From Gari tellinella (Eukaryota > Mollusca > Bivalvia > Cardiida > Psammobiidae), in assembly GCA_922989275.2 (NCBI GenBank), contig OV277864.1:28469550-28533549 (forward strand): DNA of 64,000 nucleotides, given 5' to 3'. A program made the translations under genes and the position numbers. Shown piece after piece: positions 53,823 to 63,580 of this stretch. Position 1 is the first letter of the stretch. The number at the start of each line of letters is the position of its first letter. The notes under the pieces were generated by a model. The model worked only from the letters and a program-made list of their open reading frames with translations, ran no database searches and was not told the DNA's origin.

Positions 53823-54073
53823 TACAGTGGAGAAAACGTTATTCTTTCCCGTTTAGACGCAAACGAAACGCAAACGCAAACGCACTAAAACGTATAAAAT
53901 GACAACTTTTTAATAATTCTGAGTAGATGTTTTAATCTGATTGGCAAACAGCTTGGATACTGATCAGACGCCGGGTAACCCGGCGTCTGATCTGGCTCCA
54001 AACTGTTTGCATAGGAAATAAAGATTTTGCGAACACGCGTTTATTGGGAAAGAATAACGTTTTCTCCACGGTA
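53823..54073. mobile_element. Family A MITE
   Basis: TACAGTGGAGAAAACG...TTTTCTCCACGGTA; core 1 with left-arm changes (CAAACAGCTTGGATACTGAT) not matched on the right (CTGGCTCCAAACTG), as if the arms came from different subtypes. Confidence 0.83.
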
Positions 54074-54114
54074 GTGAAAGGATTAAGCTTCAAAATATTT
54101 AATTGATGTAGTCT

Positions 54115-54366
54115 TTAACCCTTTACCCCATAACTTGTTTCTTGTTTTGAAAAAAGGTGACTACTTAAAGCAGGTTGAAAGTAAAGCAGAATGTGCCTTA
54201 AGGCACATTCTGCTTTACTTTCAGCCTGCTTTAAGCTGCCACCTGCTACAACAAAGAAAATATTCCCTATGAAACATATTAATAACTGTATGAACGGGAA
54301 CTATTTTCTTTAGCGGAGGAATAAACTGAATGCGCTAAAAGCCGCTTCTATGGGGGAAAGGGTTAA
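54115..54366. mobile_element. Family B palindromic MITE
   Basis: TTAACCCTTTACCCCATAAC...GGGGGAAAGGGTTAA; core 2 centre TGTGCCTTAAGGCACA, fully symmetric. Confidence 0.88.
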
Positions 54367-54433
54367 ATCATGTTGCAGGGTAATGCTTCAGTTTCAGTAG
54401 TTTAACTTTTGCGCTGCTCTAATCAGGCACGCT

Positions 54434-54610
54434 TCTTTAACTCTTTGAACACCAATGAACTGTTCTAAATATGCTCATTATACTTGCCAACAGTGTAGAC
54501 CCAGTGTAGATGAATAGAGTTTCGATAGGAGCCCTCTGATCAGGGTTTGCTTATTAAAAACAGTATAGATTAAACTAGCCAGAATTCATAGTAGACTGGT
54601 TCATTTTTAA
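54434..54610. mobile_element. Degenerate family F MITE
   Basis: TTAACTCTTTGAACACCAAT left; core remnants GATAGGAGCCCTCTGATCAG; right side blurred. Confidence 0.55.
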
Positions 54611-54871
54611 AAACTAAAATAGTCCACAAAGTAGTTCTATAACCCACAAGAGTTTATTTTTAGTTTTAAAACAGATAACGAATAGAATATTTATTCAATG
54701 AATAGCCGCTTAACACATGTTTAACTGTAAAATGATCCGCTCAAAGCAAAGTGGGGCATTTGTTGAAATCTCAAAGTAGGGTCTCATGATTTATTACCAC
54801 AAAATGTACTTCATTTTAGAGTTAAAAGGCTCATTAATACTTAAAGCAAACACACACAAACGAAATACTCC

Positions 54872-55367
54872 TTAACCCTTTGAACCCTAGTCCCGCATAT
54901 ATGCGTCTTTTCAAACAGTGTACATGTGAATAGTACACTTGTCCTGTGCAAACAGTGAAGGCCCAGATCAGAGGGCTCCGAAAGGAGCCCTCTGATCAGG
55001 GTCTTCACTGTTTGTCAGTAATGCCAAAATTGACAAAAACAACTCTTAAAAGCCAGAAATGGACTAGACAAAAATCGAAACCGGCCCCGAGGTTATAAAA
55101 CTTTAAAACGAACTCTGTGCTCAAAACTCAGTTTCGATAACAGGCTCTTGTTTTTGCAAAACTTGTTTTATTTGATTTTTGTAACCTCATTTGAATACAG
55201 TAGTACATTATAATCATGTATGCAAATACTAGTTATAAAATAAAATGTTATCTGAAGTGTTATGAGCTGAGAATACTTCTGAGTTTTGAGCACAGAGTTC
55301 GTTTTTAAGTTTTATAACCTTGGGGCCTGGAATTGTCCATTTAAAGTTTCAGGGAGGAAAGAGTTAA
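54872..55367. mobile_element. Family F MITE with a nested foldback
   Basis: TTAACCCTTTGAACCCTAGT left, GAGGAAAGAGTTAA-type right end at 55367. F core 54949-55015 (GCAAACAGTGAAGGCCCAGA..., centre GGGCTCCGAAAGGAGCCC). The foldback 55081-55329 interrupts the right half. Confidence 0.75.
55081..55329. repeat. Foldback with about 50-bp arms, nested
   Basis: CCGGCCCCGAGGTTATAAAA... (55081-55131) and ...TTTTATAACCTTGGGGCCTGG (55278-55329) are near-perfect inverted copies around 145 bp of AT-rich DNA. Confidence 0.82.
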
Positions 55368-55819
55368 CAAGACAGTTTGCCTTACCTTCATCCTGTAGAT
55401 ACGTGGGGGAGGGGGTATTCATTCCCCAAACACAATTGTGCTCAGCAATTATAATACAGTCTATGGAGTCCTGAAATATTTCTACTGCATGTAGATAGTA
55501 TATCTCGGATTTGGCTTAGAGAACTATTAATAAAGAGATGTTTTATTGTTTAGTTCTGGCTCATCATGGTACATACTGTCGAATACATAATTAATACATA
55601 GATCTTTATGGTAACAAAACGTACATTACCACTTTATACAAAGTTATAGGAGACTAAAGTTAGAGATCTATATCACATAAATACTTTAAACCCCGAACTC
55701 CATATGAGCATTCATACATTACGATTTTCAATGAGCCCACGCTACCATTTCTCTAGCATGGTGTTCTTTGGAACACATGTGTTTAGAGTATTCGTCCTTG
55801 ACTGTGAATTTATCCAGAA
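55368..55819. other. Unannotated stretch
   Basis: No gene or repeat recognised. Confidence 0.45.
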
Positions 55820-56011
55820 TGTTGAAGTGCTTTTGTTTGCAAACATTTAGAGCCGGAAAACACGGCGTCTGACCAGGTTCCAAATTATTTGTAACTCAAT
55901 TATGAATGTTTTAATAAACATTTTCATGAAGCTGTGATTAGTTATATGTTATTGAATTGTATTGCATTTGAATTTCCTTTACGTTTAAACATACCAAATA
56001 ACGACACAGTA
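55820..56011. mobile_element. Degenerate family A MITE
   Basis: GCAAACATTTAGAGCCGG and AACACGGCGTCTGACCAGG, then CCTTTACGTTTAAACATACC; both ends worn. Confidence 0.52.
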
Positions 56012-56032
56012 ACATTACCATGTGTGATATTG

Positions 56033-56285
56033 TACAGTGGAAAATACGTCTTTCTTTATCAATAAACGTGTTTATGCTAAATTAATACAATTTCCCATTG
56101 CAAACAGTATGAAGCAAGAACAGACTCCGGGTAACCCGGGCGTCTGATCTCGTTCCAAACCGTTGTGATATTTAAGTGAATAGTCAGAATGGTCAAGAAG
56201 TTGTCAATTTTTATTTATTTTTTTTTAACATCTTATTGAAATGGGTTTGCCTTTATTTAAGCAGGCAAAACATCGTTTTTCCAAT
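56033..56285. mobile_element. Family A MITE, right end worn
   Basis: TACAGTGGAAAATACG left and AATAAACGTGTTTATGC; core centre CCGGGTAACCCGGGCG (one extra base); right end beyond the T-run is unclear. Confidence 0.68.
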
Positions 56286-56542
56286 GTTCTGTATTGGTAT
56301 GAGGCTGGATTTTACTATACCAGTAACACAGAACAATCCAATATTATAACAACCTTGAAACAAGTGTGCATCAGATTACACTGGGCATATTGATTTCTCG
56401 TCATGCGCACTCAGGTAAAACCCACATGGACAATATTTATACGGCTATGAGAGTGTTTTTGTCAGGTGCTTAGCTGTCCTTCCTGCGGAAACCTATTTAT
56501 TGCCGTGATACAAGAGTAAAGTTTCGCTATAACCAACACTCA

Positions 56543-56796
56543 CAGGGCTGCCATTTCTCAGGGTTTTTCCTATATCTCCGGATTTTTTCCCAACACATGG
56601 TAGGTTAAAGCAGACTGGAAGTAAAGCAGAATGCGCCCTAAGGCGCATTCTGCTTTACTTACAGCCTGCTTTAAGAAGTCGTATGTCAACAAAACAAGTA
56701 AAGGCTATGGGGTAAAGGTACTATACGTAAAATCGCATTTGAAAATTGCAAATTTTGAAATCTTAGGATTTTTCATGTCAACTTATGGCAGCCCTG
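56543..56796. mobile_element. Family L MITE (CAGGGCTGCCAT ends, core 2)
   Basis: CAGGGCTGCCATTTC left, ATGGCAGCCCTG right, CACTCA direct repeat on both sides. Core 2 at about 56605-56674, fully developed (centre GCGCCCTAAGGCGC). Shares AAATCTTAGGATTTTTCA with 40650-40894 in reverse. Confidence 0.83.
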
Positions 56797-57069
56797 CACT
56801 CACACGAACACTAATTGATTGAGTTCCAAAACGGATGACAGAAAAAAAACCGAAAGCTCAAATACTTAAAAGTTTTTCTTTGATTTAATATAAATTAACA
56901 TAAAGCAACCGACTAATTTCAGCCTTTAACTACAATGGGTGCCCACTGTTGACTATGCACACAGTTTAGATAGTCACAAAGGTAAAATAGTGTGGAAGGC
57001 ACTGCCTAATGGCAAAAACAGACATTGAAAATGCTTTCAGGCTAGTGCCGAAGTCGCGTAACACCAGAA

Positions 57070-57189
57070 CACAAACTGTTTAGCATTGTTATCGATATTT
57101 CATTGACGAAACTGCCTTTCTTTGTACTTCAAATTATTGTTTTAGAAATAGTTTAACAGCAGACGATATCAAAGCAGTGATTGGGTTAA
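57070..57189. mobile_element. Family C/M right half
   Basis: CACAAACTGTTTAGCATTG, GCAGACGATATCAAAGCAGT, ending TTGGGTTAA; left half missing. Confidence 0.55.
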
Positions 57190-57509
57190 ATAAAATATAT
57201 TGTAGATAGGAGTCAGAAACGTTTTTGTTAGTAATTTCAGAGGTTGTTCTCATTTATGTCGCTGTCTCATGCGGCTCTTTAGAAGAGCACATGTCTAATT
57301 ATTGGTGCATTTTATACAGTGGTGGAAATGTTTTCTATCTATATCAATTAAAGTACAAATATAGAAATAGTTATACAGTGCAAAATTATGAATATTTAGT
57401 TGCGCTTTACATATAATCCTACTATGTATAACATAAATAAAATATCAGGGAAATATGTATAACATAAATAAAATATCAGACAATCTGTGTTACAGTCTGT
57501 GAGATTACA

Positions 57510-57732
57510 TACACTGGAGAATACTTTATTCTTTCCCAATAAACGCGTTTACGCTGAAACTATTATTTTCATGGGAAACATTTTGGGGCCTGAACAGACT
57601 CCAAACTGTTTGCCACTCAGATTAAAATAAGTAGTCAGAATTGTCAGCAATTTGTCATTTTATACGTTTTATTGACTTACGTTTGCTTTCGTTTGCGTTT
57701 AAACGGTAAAGAATAACGTTTTCTTCGCTGTA
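57510..57732. mobile_element. Family A MITE, inverted, core collapsed
   Basis: TACACTGGAGAATAC...GTTTTCTTCGCTGTA; the core reads CATTTTGGGGCCTGAACAGA then CTCCAAACTGTTTGCC: the palindromic centre is deleted. Confidence 0.78.
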
Positions 57733-57887
57733 AACGAACATCACGAAAAGAACGGCACTTATATATATTATATTCGAGAGTCAGACAGTTAGCTACAGGA
57801 AAGGACTTTGAGATACTCGGCGTCTGATCTAGCTCCAAACTGTATACTTACGTCATAGAAGTGCATTGATTCAGAAAGCATGAAAAG

Positions 57888-58087
57888 TAACAAATTCCGT
57901 GAAAAAAAAATTTCCCGGTAAACGCGTTTATGCTAAAACATTGATGTCCACTACAAACAGTTTGGAGCAAGATCAGACGCCGAGTAACTCGGCGTCTGAT
58001 CTGGCTCCAAACTGTTTGACTAAGATTAAAAAGCGTTTGCGTTTTGTTTCCGTTTAAACGGGAAAGAATAACACCTTCTTAACTGTA
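57888..58087. mobile_element. Family A MITE, inverted
   Basis: GGTAAACGCGTTTATGC half, perfect core 1 with centre CCGAGTAACTCGG (a fourth symmetric variant), CCGTTTAAACGGG and CTTCTTAACTGTA. Left terminus worn. Confidence 0.8.
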
Positions 58088-58147
58088 TCCACAGTTTGCT
58101 TATGTCAATAATTATGTCCTTCTATTGTGCAATTACTTACATGTTTG

Positions 58148-58524
58148 TACAGTGTTCCCTCCCTACAATGAACCTCCCAAAAACGAGTCCCTCCTTACAA
58201 CCACCCTTGCCGTAAATGTAGTTTTATAAATAGGAAGATTACGTCTAAAGCTTTTACTGCTACAATATCGTCTGCTTAAAATTGTCGTCTGTCGTTTTTT
58301 CTCAAAGTTACCTATACATGTAAGTGGACATTTTGATAGAATAAATATGATTAGGAATGAAAAACAGTTTGAATCCAGATCAGACGTTACGCGGTGTCTG
58401 ATCTGGATTCAAGCTGTTTTCAAATGTAAGCCAAGGCTTCTAGTTCCCTCCGTATAACGACTTCTCCGAAAAAAAAAACACTCTGTGTCTTCCATTAGAT
58501 GTCGTCGTAGAGAATGAAACTGTT
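58148..58524. mobile_element. Family D MITE, inverted
   Basis: TACAGTGTTCCCTCCCTAC left, GAGAATGAAACTGTTA right; core 1 slightly shortened at the centre (CAGACGTTACGCGGTGTC). Confidence 0.82.
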
Positions 58525-58556
58525 ACTGCAAATATCTCAGACACTTATGTTTACCC

Positions 58557-58807
58557 TTAACCCTTTCCCTTATAGAAGCGACTTTTAGCACATGCATTTT
58601 ATTCATCCGCTGAAGAAAATAGTTCCAAATTATACCGTAATGAATATGTGTCATATTTAATACTTTCCTTATTCTAGCAGGTAATAGCTTAAAGCAGGCT
58701 GAAAGTAAAGCAGAATGCGCCATATGGCGCATTCTGCTTTACTTTCAACCTGCTTTAAGTAGCCACCTATTTTCAAAACTAGAAACAGGCTATCTGGTAA
58801 TGGGTTA
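58557..58807. mobile_element. Family B MITE, inverted
   Basis: TTAACCCTTTCCCTTATAG...GGTAATGGGTTAA; core 2 centre GCGCCATATGGCGC. The 110 bp holding TTCATCCGCTGAAGAAAATA match the copy at 32709 almost base for base. Confidence 0.88.
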
Positions 58808-58808
58808 A

Positions 58809-58975
58809 GAAGGAGTTTTGCTTTCCTTTTTAAACACGAAACAAAAGAAAATTATTGCAATAAATTGTTGAAAATAATAGTTCTCTGATTGTGTTACGAT
58901 TCATTTCAATCTTAGTGGCAAACAGCCGGGTAACCCAGCGTCTAATCTGGCTCAATACTGTTTGAATTGGCATTT
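58809..58975. mobile_element. Family A MITE, degenerate
   Basis: CTTTCCTTTTTAAACACG and GGCAAACAGCCGGGTAACCC: the left core arm is lost between CAAACAG and CCGGG. Confidence 0.58.
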
Positions 58976-58984
58976 TTATGCTCC

Positions 58985-59490
58985 GGCATATGCGTAGGCA
59001 TATAGTGATCACCCTGTCCGTCCGTCTTCCCGTCAGTCCGTAACAAGGTTAACTAGATTTTACCGTTTCGTCTAGCATTAATACCGCTTACTCAAATGCT
59101 TAGATACTTGTTGCCTTGGATCATTCCCAATCCACCAATATCACCCAACTTTGATTTTGACCTTGACCTATTTTGGAATTAGAGTGTTACTTCTTGGTTA
59201 ACTAGATTAATTGTTTTGTCTAGCCTCAACACCACTTACTCAAATGCTTGGATACTTATACAGGTTTTTGCCTGGACCATTCCCAATATACCAATATCGC
59301 CAATATTTTGACCTTGACATTGACCTCGACCTAATGTTTTCTTTGAAAATTTTGTACCTTTTCATCTTTTGTCAACACTACTGACTACAATGGTTTGATA
59401 CATATACAGTTGTTGATCTTGGACCAATACTAATTCACCCATACTATCCAATCTCAATTGTGCCTTTGCCTTGACATTATGTAGACCTAA
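58985..59490. repeat. Diverged tandem repeats headed by CCGTCCGTC
   Basis: After GGCATATAGTGATCACCCTG and CCGTCCGTCTTCCCGTC, three roughly 150-bp units share GGTTAACTAGATT, CTCAAATGCTTRGATACTT and ACCATTCCCAAT / TTGACCTTGACC words. Confidence 0.65.
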
Positions 59491-59571
59491 AAATGATTCT
59501 GAATACATTGTCAAGGCTATCACCGGGGGAATAAGCGTCTATTGAACACGCAGTCTTGTTGTTGTTGTTGT

Positions 59572-59617
59572 TTGTAAACGCGTTTCTTGGAAAAGTTTCT
59601 CGTCTTCCCCACTGTAT
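59572..59617. mobile_element. Family A right-end fragment
   Basis: GTAAACGCGTTTCTTGG and CTTCCCCACTGTA; preceded by a (TTG)n run at 59553-59571. Confidence 0.6.
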
Positions 59618-59636
59618 CGCACCATTACTTACAAGT

Positions 59637-59880
59637 GCAGTGTTCCCTCCCTTAAACTGACCTCCCAACAACGACTCCCTTATTACAACGACTCGTGTCG
59701 CAGTTCCCTAAACAGGACAACGCATTTACTGCTGCAATATCATCTGCTGAAAATTGTCGTCACTGTTTCTTCTCACAGTTACATATAGATCTTGTTGGAC
59801 ATTTTGATAGAAGTAATACAATAACGATTGACAAGCTGTTTGCAAAGGTAAGCCAATTCTTAATTTTCCCTCCCTATAAA
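59637..59880. mobile_element. Family D MITE, inverted, core lost
   Basis: CAGTGTTCCCTCCCTTAAAC left; at the core only GACAAGCTGTTTGCAAAGG remains, so almost the whole palindrome is excised. Runs into a family C copy. Confidence 0.68.
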
Positions 59881-59881
59881 G

Positions 59882-60101
59882 CTCCTTACCCATTCAATGT
59901 CATGGCGTCAATTTAAAACAATTATCGTCTGCTTGTATTTCTCAAGTATAATATTTTGGTAGTTTGAATTAGTAAATGCTGTCATACTGATAAACAGTTT
60001 CGATTCTGACCAGACACCGCGTTACACGGCGTCTCATCAATATCTAAAATATTTGCAAATAATGTACCAATTGTACTTTAGGTAAGGCAGTGGAGGGGTT
60101 A
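59882..60101. mobile_element. Family C MITE, inverted
   Basis: CTCCTTACCCATTCAATGTC, then core 1 (centre CACCGCGTTACACGGCG) about 59993-60058, then GGTAAGGCAGTGGAGGGGTTA. Confidence 0.75.
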
Positions 60102-60648
60102 TGTGTCTGTTTAGTGTTTTATTGGTTTACTACAACAATGTACTGTTACCTAGCAAATTGCAATATTCTTGGAAATTATTCAATAATTCTAAGATTGCAA
60201 AATAAATAGTGTTTCATTGAATAACCTCTTAAAGCAAAAAATAACATTTAACATGCAATTAGGCTTGTCTGAAAACGCATTTTATTGTAAAATAAATTTC
60301 AATTGCAAATCAATACAAGCTCTAACCTTGCAAAAACATTACTTTACTATTACCGACAACTAATCAATCAAGTCGCCATGTTTTCAGAGTAATTGAGTAA
60401 TTGCCAAGTTTTACTCTTAAATATATACAATGTTATTTGCCGTGACTCTGTAACATCCCCTTTTCACTGGAAGTTTTAATTGCTCCGTATGCTAAGCTGG
60501 TAACAGACACACAGTATTTACCCATTGACGTCAAGTCACGTGACACTTTTGATGACACAAAAAACTCAGCTCAGTCCTAGTAACCTCAGTTTCAATATTG
60601 AAAAAGCTTCAGTTTAAGCCTTACAACGAATATGTTACACGGCGGATG
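60102..60648. other. Unannotated stretch
   Basis: No feature recognised. Confidence 0.45.
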
Positions 60649-60856
60649 TACAACAGGGTCTCTATTTACGTTCATGTATACCACGCCACATTAATTATGT
60701 TTCAGACAGGTGGAAACTTAAAGCAAGCTGAAAGAAAAGCAGAAAGCTCCATTGGAGCTTTCTGCTTTTCTTTCAGCTTGCTTTAAGTAGCAATCTACCT
60801 TTAAATCCCCAAACAAACATTGTTTTTAGTTGTCGTAATATCGGGATTTTACTGTA
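60649..60856. mobile_element. Family G MITE with perfect core 2
   Basis: Right end TTGTCGTAATATCGGGATTT and TACTGTA is clear; left end worn. Core 2 at 60717-60786 is a perfect palindrome (centre GCTCCATTGGAGC). Confidence 0.78.
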
Positions 60857-61364
60857 CATGACAAGAGCATTACATGCAGTACTTAAAACGGTATCGGAAA
60901 ATGCGACGATGGGTGTATATAAGAACAATTATTATACTCTCCAACGATTCAGAGGCTGTGACATATCGACAGTGAAAAGGAGGCAATTTTGTATCGAATT
61001 TATATCACAGATTGTCGTTGGCCTGGTGAATTAGATAACGGGGCCGCTAAATGACTGGTTCGCTTCTCCTCACTACAAAAATGGTCTATGAAAGGATAAT
61101 ATGAACGAGAAAATGGTGGTGTTTAATACTAGATTTTATGTTATATGAGTTTATTCCGGGAAAGAGTTGCAACGTTCCGTAAGCTAAGGTAGGCAGATAT
61201 GTTTTGTATTGTATTATTTACATGTTTTTTTTTTGTAATGATAAATGAGAGACAATTTCGTGTACGTGCCGCTAAAAGAGGTTCCGAAGTTCCAAAGAGA
61301 CCATGTAGGCACTGTTTATATGTTAAACTATTCGTTAGATAAGCGAGGCATGGCGGGTACTTCA
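60857..61364. other. Unannotated stretch
   Basis: Nothing recognised; poly-T near 61228. Confidence 0.45.
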
Positions 61365-61430
61365 AAATCGTTTCGATGCATATCAGACGCCGAGTAATTT
61401 AGCATATGATCTGGATCCAGTCTGTATGAA
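61365..61430. repeat. Core-1 remnant
   Basis: CATATCAGACGCCGAGTAATT and TATGATCTGGATCCAGTCTG; both ends lost. Confidence 0.5.
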
Positions 61431-61494
61431 ATTCGCACTCAGGTGTGCTCCTTTCAAATTCAGATTAAGATAAAGAAAGGTTTGCAAATGATGT

Positions 61495-61665
61495 GTTGAA
61501 CCCTATCGCACTCAATAACACTTAAAATCACGTTTGCAAACAGTCCAAACTGTTTGACACTCGTTTTGAAATTTCTTCAGTCATACTGTCTTTTTTGTAA
61601 GTTTGAAATGGCATTGCAGACAACAAAATCGAAGCAGACGTTAATTAAACGGTAAAGGGGTAAAA
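61495..61665. mobile_element. Family C/M MITE with collapsed core
   Basis: TTGAACCCTATCGCACTC left, GGTAAAGGGGTAA right; core reduced to GCAAACAGTCCAAACTGTTTG, i.e. only the outermost palindrome steps remain. Confidence 0.65.
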
Positions 61666-61744
61666 TCTCACGAAAAAGTTGGTAATGAAAGGGTGAAACC
61701 AAAGACACTGGCTAAAATATGTTGAAATAATTAGAGCTGCAGTG

Positions 61745-61994
61745 TACAGTGGATAATGTGTTATTCTTTCCCAATAAACGCGTTTACGCTAAAACTATTA
61801 TTTGCAGTGCAAACAGTTTGGAGCCAGATCAGACGCCGGGTAACCCGGCGTCTGATCAGGCTCCAAACTGTTTGCCACCAAGATAAACATGAAATATCAG
61901 AATTGTCCAAAAGTTGTTCTTTTCTACGTTTTAGCGCTTTGCGTTTGCGTACGTTTGCGTTTAAACGGGAAAGAATAACAGATTCTCCACTGTA
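61745..61994. mobile_element. Family A MITE, inverted, near-consensus
   Basis: TACAGTGGATAATG...GATTCTCCACTGTA; perfect core 1, centre CCGGGTAACCCGG. As reverse complement only about four bases differ from 20632-20881. Confidence 0.9.
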
Positions 61995-62020
61995 AGAGAA
62001 AGGCTCATCGGGTATTGCAT

Positions 62021-62174
62021 ATAAAAACTCTCTATATCGGCCACCAACTTATAAGAGCTTTCTGTTTTACTGTTACCTTGCTTTGAGCTACAATCTGTCT
62101 TTCATTTAATATATTTACCTTTATATGATCAGTAGAGTGTTTTTAAGTGGTCGTAAAATGGAGGTTTTACTGTA
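62021..62174. mobile_element. Family G MITE lacking the left core arm
   Basis: ATAAAAACTCTCTATATCGG left end joined directly to AGAGCTTTCTGTTTTACTG (right arm of core 2); right end GTGGTCGTAAAATGGAGG and TTTTACTGTA. Confidence 0.72.
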
Positions 62175-62469
62175 GTTTGGATCTAGATCAATATGTTTCA
62201 CTGTGTATATGTAACACGAGGAGTCTCATCCATTTATCATCGGACATAATTAACCATATTCAGCCGGGGTTCAAACGATAAATAAATTATTATCTATTAA
62301 ATGAATGATGCGTAGTCATCCTGTAATACTAATCAATGCTTTTAAAGGGGAATATTTCTTTGAATTATTTTTGTTTTGCGATTACGTAAACGCATGTTGA
62401 GGACTGCGTTTATTAATGAAATTTGGAATTTTTCTTTGCATTTTTATTCCAAAGAGAAATATTGATATG

Positions 62470-62510
62470 GGTGTCAAACAGTTAAGATCTGATTAGGATC
62501 CAAACAGTTT
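62470..62510. repeat. Collapsed core-1 palindrome
   Basis: GTCAAACAGTTAAGATCTGA then TTAGGATCCAAACAGTTTGC; the GC-rich centre is missing. Confidence 0.5.
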
Positions 62511-62970
62511 GCAAGTTTACGTTTTGTCAGCCTTTGTAGTTACTGAAAACAAGTTTGACTGTATAATATGTTTAAATAAACATTATATATTTAAGAAAAA
62601 GATAATTCATACCAGTGAATTATCGTACAATAGAACATGGGTAGGAATTGAGATGCGTAGTAATTAAATTACGAGGCCTCATGCCGAATAATTTAGATAC
62701 ATGTACGAGCACTTCAACGACAACCCGTGTTCTATTGCAAGATAATACACTGGATTGAATTTATTATTCCGATTTCAACACCTCAATTTAACTATAATTT
62801 GCAATATTCTTGCTGCACGAACTTTGGCAGCCATATTACGTCACGCAGCGCGTGCGTGTATTATAGTTCAAATATAGATGCGTTCCTTCTTTGTTTATAT
62901 TTTCATTGTAACAGACCACTACAGATGAATTGCAAACGATTTTGATCTATTTTGGCACCCATGCTTTCAT
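62511..62970. other. Noncoding stretch
   Basis: GTAGGAATTGAGATGCGTAG-type unique sequence; CGGGTTGTC-like words but nothing assignable. Confidence 0.4.
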
Positions 62971-63180
62971 GTACAGTACAGGTGTTATTCTTACCAAAAA
63001 AACGCTCTTACGCTAACACTTATAAAGCCACTGCCGAGTAATCCAGCGACTGATCAGGTTCCAAACTCTACTGTTTCCAACTCTGACACATATTCAGAAA
63101 TTTTCATAAGTTTTCATTTGCTGCGTTTTATTGCAATGCGTTTGCGTTTCTTTGCGTTTAAATGGAATAAAATGCGTGTG
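62971..63180. mobile_element. Degenerate family A MITE, inverted
   Basis: AGTACAGGTGTTATTCTTACC left; core reduced to CCACTGCCGAGTAATCCAGC; right TGCGTTTCTTTGCGTTTAAA. Confidence 0.58.
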
Positions 63181-63243
63181 ATAAGCCTGTTCATAATTCT
63201 TGTACTTTCGATTTGTCGAATTTGAACAGACTGTACAAACTTT

Positions 63244-63315
63244 GACCGAGTATTATGCTCAGATTTGACCAATTAAAAGTTTGAGAACAATCTGTGACTC
63301 ATCTAAAACAATCAA
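63244..63315. mobile_element. Family K fragment
   Basis: TGCTCAGATTTGACCAATTA and TTTGAGAACAATCTGTGACTC match the right half of 53295-53440. Confidence 0.6.
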
Positions 63316-63580
63316 CAGCGCTCCCTCTCTACAACAACACCCAATTGGAGACAAAAAGTGTGTGCGTTGTTCGGAGGGAGTCGTGATAGGGAGGGAAACT
63401 GATTTACTTTTTAAATAAGCTTGAATCAAGATTAGACGCCGCGTTACCCGGCGTCTGATCTGGATTCAAGCTGTTTGTCACTCGTCATTATGTTTTTTTT
63501 GTCAAAATGTATAATGTGTTACTTTGGGAAAACAGCAGACGACAGTGTAAAGCAGACGATAATGCAAAAGTGAAAGTACA
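63315..63580. mobile_element. Family D MITE, right end truncated
   Basis: CAGCGCTCCCTCTCTACAAC left and GTTCGGAGGGAGTCGTGAT; core 1 (centre CCGCGTTACCCGG, one mismatched base) about 63414-63480; ends after AGCAGACGATAATGC. Confidence 0.75.

Noticed and set aside
20628..61995. Many 60-110 codon ORFs repeating strings such as VWSQIRRRVTRR or LLSACFKLL
   Set aside because: They are translations of MITE palindromes; the same peptides recur wherever a copy lies, on both strands.
139..63580. CRISPR-like array of repeated palindromes
   Set aside because: The palindromes are irregularly spaced over the whole window, each inside its own transposon ends; this is eukaryotic dispersed repeat structure.
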